The translations under genes were made by a program, and so were the position numbers. 64,000 nucleotides of DNA from Lactococcus protaetiae (GTDB lineage: Bacteria; Bacillota; Bacilli; Lactobacillales; Streptococcaceae). The notes below the pieces were generated by a model, which saw only the letters and a program-made list of their open reading frames with translations, was not told where the DNA came from and did no database searches. This document shows, one piece after another, positions 61,019 through 64,000 of this stretch; the first letter of the stretch is position 1; each line of letters begins with the position of its first letter. The stretch spans positions 186,001 through 250,000 of the forward strand of contig NZ_CP041356.1 of assembly GCF_006965445.1 (NCBI RefSeq). Direction: 5' to 3'.

Positions 61019-61753
61019 TGCAGGGGCATCCATATAATAAGAGGCGATCAATCCAGCATTCAAGCCGATAAAACTAACCAAAACCGAAAACCCTAAAACA
61101 GATTTAAAAGACTTTCCAAGCCTCATTCCGATAGAGGCGGGCAATACCATAATTGCAGAAACCAGAAGTGCCCCTGCTGCTGGAATCATCAAAGCAATTG
61201 CAATACCAGTCACAACATTAAATGCAATAGAAATCATACGCACAGGTAAGCCATCAACATAAGCAGTATCCTCATCAAAAGTAATAACATAAAGCGGGCG
61301 TAAAAAGAAAACAAATCCGAGCAAAACAATTCCCGCTAAAATAAAGAGCATCACTACTTGTGTCATCGAAATCGTGATAATTGAACCAAACAAATACTGC
61401 TCCAAACTCACATTGGTTGCCCCTTTTGCAGAATTAAGAATTAAAAGTGCAATAGCAAGACCCGCTGACATCAGAATAGCTGTCGCGATTTCCATGTAAT
61501 TTCGATAAATGGTTCTAAGGTATTCCAAGAAAACAGCTGCAATGACAACCATAACCAATGTTGTGATTGTTGGACTCCAGCTTAATAAGACACCAAAAGC
61601 AACACCTGCTAATGATACGTGAGATAAGGTATCCGATAGCAAGCTCTGCCTTCTCAATACAAGAAAAACGCCTAGCAAAGGAGAAAAAACAGAAATCGCC
61701 GTTGCTGCAAGGAGAGCATTGCGCATAAAATCATAATTTAATAAGTCAAGCAT
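60944..61753 (-). CDS. zitP: Zinc ABC transporter permease (ZitP-like)
   Basis: 269 residues from ATG 61753 ([18 protein letters not shown]), which overlaps the ATPase stop; the open frame to 61891 reads through the ATPase gene. Eight membrane helices of the ABC-3 metal permease family, with [22 protein letters not shown]. It works with the ATPase and ZitS-like lipoprotein next door. Zinc rather than manganese is inferred from the lactococcal zit operon layout. Confidence 0.9.
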   Translation of the reverse strand: MLDLLNYDFMRNALLAATAISVFSPLLGVFLVLRRQSLLSDTLSHVSLAGVAFGVLLSWSPTITTLVMVVIAAVFLEYLRTIYRNYMEIATAILMSAGLAIALLILNSAKGATNVSLEQYLFGSIITISMTQVVMLFILAGIVLLGFVFFLRPLYVITFDEDTAYVDGLPVRMISIAFNVVTGIAIALMIPAAGALLVSAIMVLPASIGMRLGKSFKSVLGFSVLVSFIGLNAGLIASYYMDAPASAAITLIFIILFLLTSSIKRLARR

Positions 61754-62476
61754 GAACACGGCGCTCCTTTTCCGTTGGCTCAGGTAGCCCTTCTCGTTCA
61801 CTATGCAAATCAAAACAAGCGAACTTACCATTTTTATCTTTGTAAAGATGGATATTCCGATCAGCATATGCTTTAACTTCTTCGGGATCATGAGTGACCA
61901 TCAATACTGCTTTTCCATGTTTATGAGCTGCGTGGTGCATTAATTCATAAAAATCACTACTTGATACATCATCCATACCTGTTGTTGGCTCATCCAAAAT
62001 AAACAAATCTGGGTCACTCGCGAACATTCTCGCAATAGCAATACGCTGCTTTTGCCCCCAGAGAGTTCTCCAATACGTTTATCTCGGTAATCCCACATTC
62101 CGACAGATTCGAGCGCTGTTCTCACATGCTCAACATCATGTTGGTTCATTTTTTTGAACCAACCTCGTCTTGGATAACGACCGCTCATAACAAATTCATA
62201 GACAGAACTTGGAAAGCCAGCGTTAAAACTTGCAACCTGCTGAGGCAAATATGCCATTCGCAATTTTTCTCCACGAGTATTTTTTGTAGAAATGGTTACT
62301 TGCCCTTGTTTCGGATGCAAAATACCCAATGTTGTCTTAATCAAAGTTGACTTTGCAGCACCGTTTTCCCCTGTTAGAGTGACAAATTCACCTGAATCAA
62401 CATGGTAACTAATTTTCTCAAGTACTGGCTCTCTGTCATAGTAGAAAGTCAGATTTTCAACATCAATATATCTCAT
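61746..62476 (-). CDS. zitQ: Zinc ABC transporter ATP-binding protein (ZitQ-like) (frame interrupted at 62055-62059)
   Basis: Walker A appears as [12 protein letters not shown], with Ala where Gly is usual (GxxGxGKST). The signature [14 protein letters not shown] appears only after one G is added to the GGGGG at 62055-62059. Walker B is [12 protein letters not shown] and the H-loop MVTHDPEEV. The joined protein has about 243 residues, normal for the family. It energises zinc uptake. Confidence 0.9.
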
Positions 62477-63046
62477 TTTATCTCTTTTTTACTGGCTTTT
62501 TGTCAGTTATTTTTATATTTTTTCCATGGTCAATCTGTGGTAGAAAGCAACAACAAATTGACATCGTTTTATGCATTTCATGGCATAGAAACAGGCACCA
62601 TTACCGCTACTGGCTTTTTCACCTTGTTCATTTACTCTAAACCACCATATTTGTAAAATGAACTAAAGTATTATTTTTGAAGTGTAGCGTTTAAGCACCA
62701 ATTCTAGAACAAGTACAACTTAGTATTTAAGCCTATCAAAATTCCCTTATGTAATTGAAGTGATTACTTCATTGGTGGGGAGAAAGAATCCCCCACCAAT
62801 GTTAGTAGAACGAAAGCAGAACTTGCTACTTCGCCTTATCGCTTTAGCGATTTAGAGCGAATGGACAGCGTAGCGAAGCGGAGATAGTGCTGCTTATCCC
62901 TCCACCTAAAAGAGGTGGGGAATTAGCACGCACTTGCTAAGTTAAAGAAACTCCCGTTCAAAACGAACGAGAGTTTCAAGGAGTTTATGAAAAGATTTTT
63001 AGGAAGGACTCTATTGTAGTGCGCTTCCCTTAACTTCTCCTTAAAA
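62477..63046. repeat. zitS-zitQ spacer with mosaic hairpin element and terminator
   Basis: About 62758-62945 is the second copy of the long mosaic element. It starts GAAGTGATTACTTCATTGG, then a GGTGGGG/CCCCACC-type hairpin, GTAGAACGAAAGCAGA, a private middle, and a CCACC...GGTGGGG hairpin ending CACTTGCTAAGTT. A terminator, GAAACTCCCGTTC (62947-62959) with GAACGAGAGTTTC (62965-62977), stands right after zitS. 62477-62750 shows nothing clear. Confidence 0.8.
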
Positions 63047-63889
63047 TTACTTTATCGTTTCTTTCAAAGCTGTTAGATTTTCTTGCATTAGTGTAATATA
63101 GGTTTCACCAGCTTTTTTCTGTGCATCAGATAATCCCTCAACAGTATTGATGCCAATAAGTTTTGCACCAGCTGATTTAGCCAAGGTTTCTGCTATTTTA
63201 CTGTTCGCATTATTTTCAAAATATACATTTTTCAGTCCAGCTTTTTCCATTTCGACTTTTAGTTTTGCAAGTGCACTTGGTGATGGCTCTACATCTGGGT
63301 CAAGGCCCGCGATAGCAATTTCATGTAAACCATAATCACGCGCTAAGTAACTAAAAGCTTCATGTTGCGTGATAAATGTCTTTTGTTTTGCATCTTTCAA
63401 TGTATCAAACTCTGCATCTAACTTTTTCAGTTTTACCAAATATGCATTAGCATTTTTCTCAAAAGTTTTCTTATCATCTGGGAATTTTTTACCAAGTTGT
63501 TCAGCAATATAATCAACTTCCTTGATTGCTTCTTTAGGGCTAATCCATGTGTGCGGGTCGTCTTTGATTTTATCAACTGTCGCACTCGCTTCGACTTTTA
63601 TCCCTTTATTTTTTATTGGTAATACCCATTTTTCAAGATCATTTGAGTTATAAATGATAACCTCGGCATTTGTCATAGTTGCTACTTGTTTTGCACTAGG
63701 TTCAAACTCATGGATTTCTTGGTTAGATGCGACAATATTTTCAACATTGATTTTGTCACCAACAATTGCTTTAGTAAATTCATACATTGGCTCAAATGTT
63801 GTTACAACTTCAGGCTTGCTTGCCGTTTTTTGACAACCAGCAAGAAATACAAGGGCTGGGATCACAAGGGCTAACAATACTTTCTTCAT
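63047..63889 (-). CDS. zitS: Zinc ABC transporter substrate-binding lipoprotein (ZitS/AdcA-like)
   Basis: 280 residues. The lipobox VFLAGC has Cys19 as the lipid site. The cluster A-1 (ZnuA/AdcA) fold shows TTFEPMYEFTKAIVG, EIHEFEPSAK, DDPHTWISPKEA, TQHEAFSYLARDYGL and GLDPDVEPSPS. His ligands are in EIHEFEP, PHTW and QHEAF. There is no long His-rich loop, unlike AdcA of streptococci. GGAGG precedes the start. A hairpin AGTTGAGTTTCAACT (63942-63956) lies upstream and could be an operator. Confidence 0.9.
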   Translation of the reverse strand: MKKVLLALVIPALVFLAGCQKTASKPEVVTTFEPMYEFTKAIVGDKINVENIVASNQEIHEFEPSAKQVATMTNAEVIIYNSNDLEKWVLPIKNKGIKVEASATVDKIKDDPHTWISPKEAIKEVDYIAEQLGKKFPDDKKTFEKNANAYLVKLKKLDAEFDTLKDAKQKTFITQHEAFSYLARDYGLHEIAIAGLDPDVEPSPSALAKLKVEMEKAGLKNVYFENNANSKIAETLAKSAGAKLIGINTVEGLSDAQKKAGETYITLMQENLTALKETIK

Positions 63890-64000
63890 TTAAAAATTCC
63901 TCCGTTATGCTCAACTCTCTCTAAAATTTTTTTCACTTCGTAGTTGAGTTTCAACTTTATCGTTATTTTCTATCCGGCTTACTCAATATATTGTTTTCAC

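Noticed and set aside
63942-63956. AGTTGAGTTTCAACT upstream of zitS as an AdcR/ZitR operator
   Set aside because: It does not match the TTAACnnGTTAA-type site known for these regulators; kept only as a possible hairpin.

Overview
The window looks like a chromosomal segment of a Lactococcus-type bacterium (Firmicutes, Streptococcaceae). The basis is low G+C, Gram-positive ribosome binding sites, the S10/spc/alpha ribosomal gene order, a C4 zinc-type L36, an S14 of the short zinc type, a zit-like zinc transporter, and WxL/csc and MucBP surface proteins. The species cannot be fixed from sequence reading alone. Most genes lie on the minus strand.

Layout from low to high coordinates. (1) 1-2.7 kb: a flavin disulfide oxidoreductase (partial), gltX and a cysteine hydrolase. 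(2) 2.8-12.6 kb: a surface cluster, apparently one transcription unit read leftward from a promoter near 12.63 kb. It encodes a lectin/MucBP adhesin, small membrane proteins, a secreted protein, a processive GT2, a polytopic DUF6056-like protein with an ectodomain, and a GtrB-like GT2. (3) 12.7-16.8 kb: an acetyltransferase, a PadR/DUF1048 module, a membrane protein and a PIN-TRAM membrane protein. (4) 16.9-23.7 kb: a WxL (csc-like) surface cluster with a 1374-residue beta-helix-like WxL protein. (5) 24-28 kb: radA, tRNA-Thr with an array of tRNA 5'-half repeats, and a WYL regulator opposite a GyrI-like protein. (6) 28.2-46.7 kb: the ribosomal supercluster from rplQ back to rpsJ. It is interrupted twice by accessory genes: a TetR/oxidoreductase module between adk and infA, and a DUF6287 lipoprotein between rpsN and rpsH. 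(7) 47-64 kb: malQ, mscL, a MATE pump, thrC, nusG/secE/rpmG, an O-acyltransferase, a class A PBP, a DUF1275 protein, an RluA-type pseudouridine synthase and a zinc ABC transporter.

Two window-wide patterns stand out. First, nine genes, including essential secY (hit twice), have their frame broken at 11 places. Every break is repaired by adding one G to a G run on the coding strand. This points to homopolymer undercalling in the assembly rather than to biological decay, so I annotate these as single interrupted genes. Second, intergenic DNA is full of related structured repeats: hairpin and three-way-junction elements, tandem 71-bp units, long mosaic elements, and the palindromic word CTGTCAG-CTGACAG. 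That word serves as the stem of many terminators and also occurs inside coding sequences.

The accessory insertions into the ribosomal cluster come with their own terminators and new promoters (before infA and rpsH, and before nusG elsewhere), so the conserved operons look re-wired rather than destroyed.
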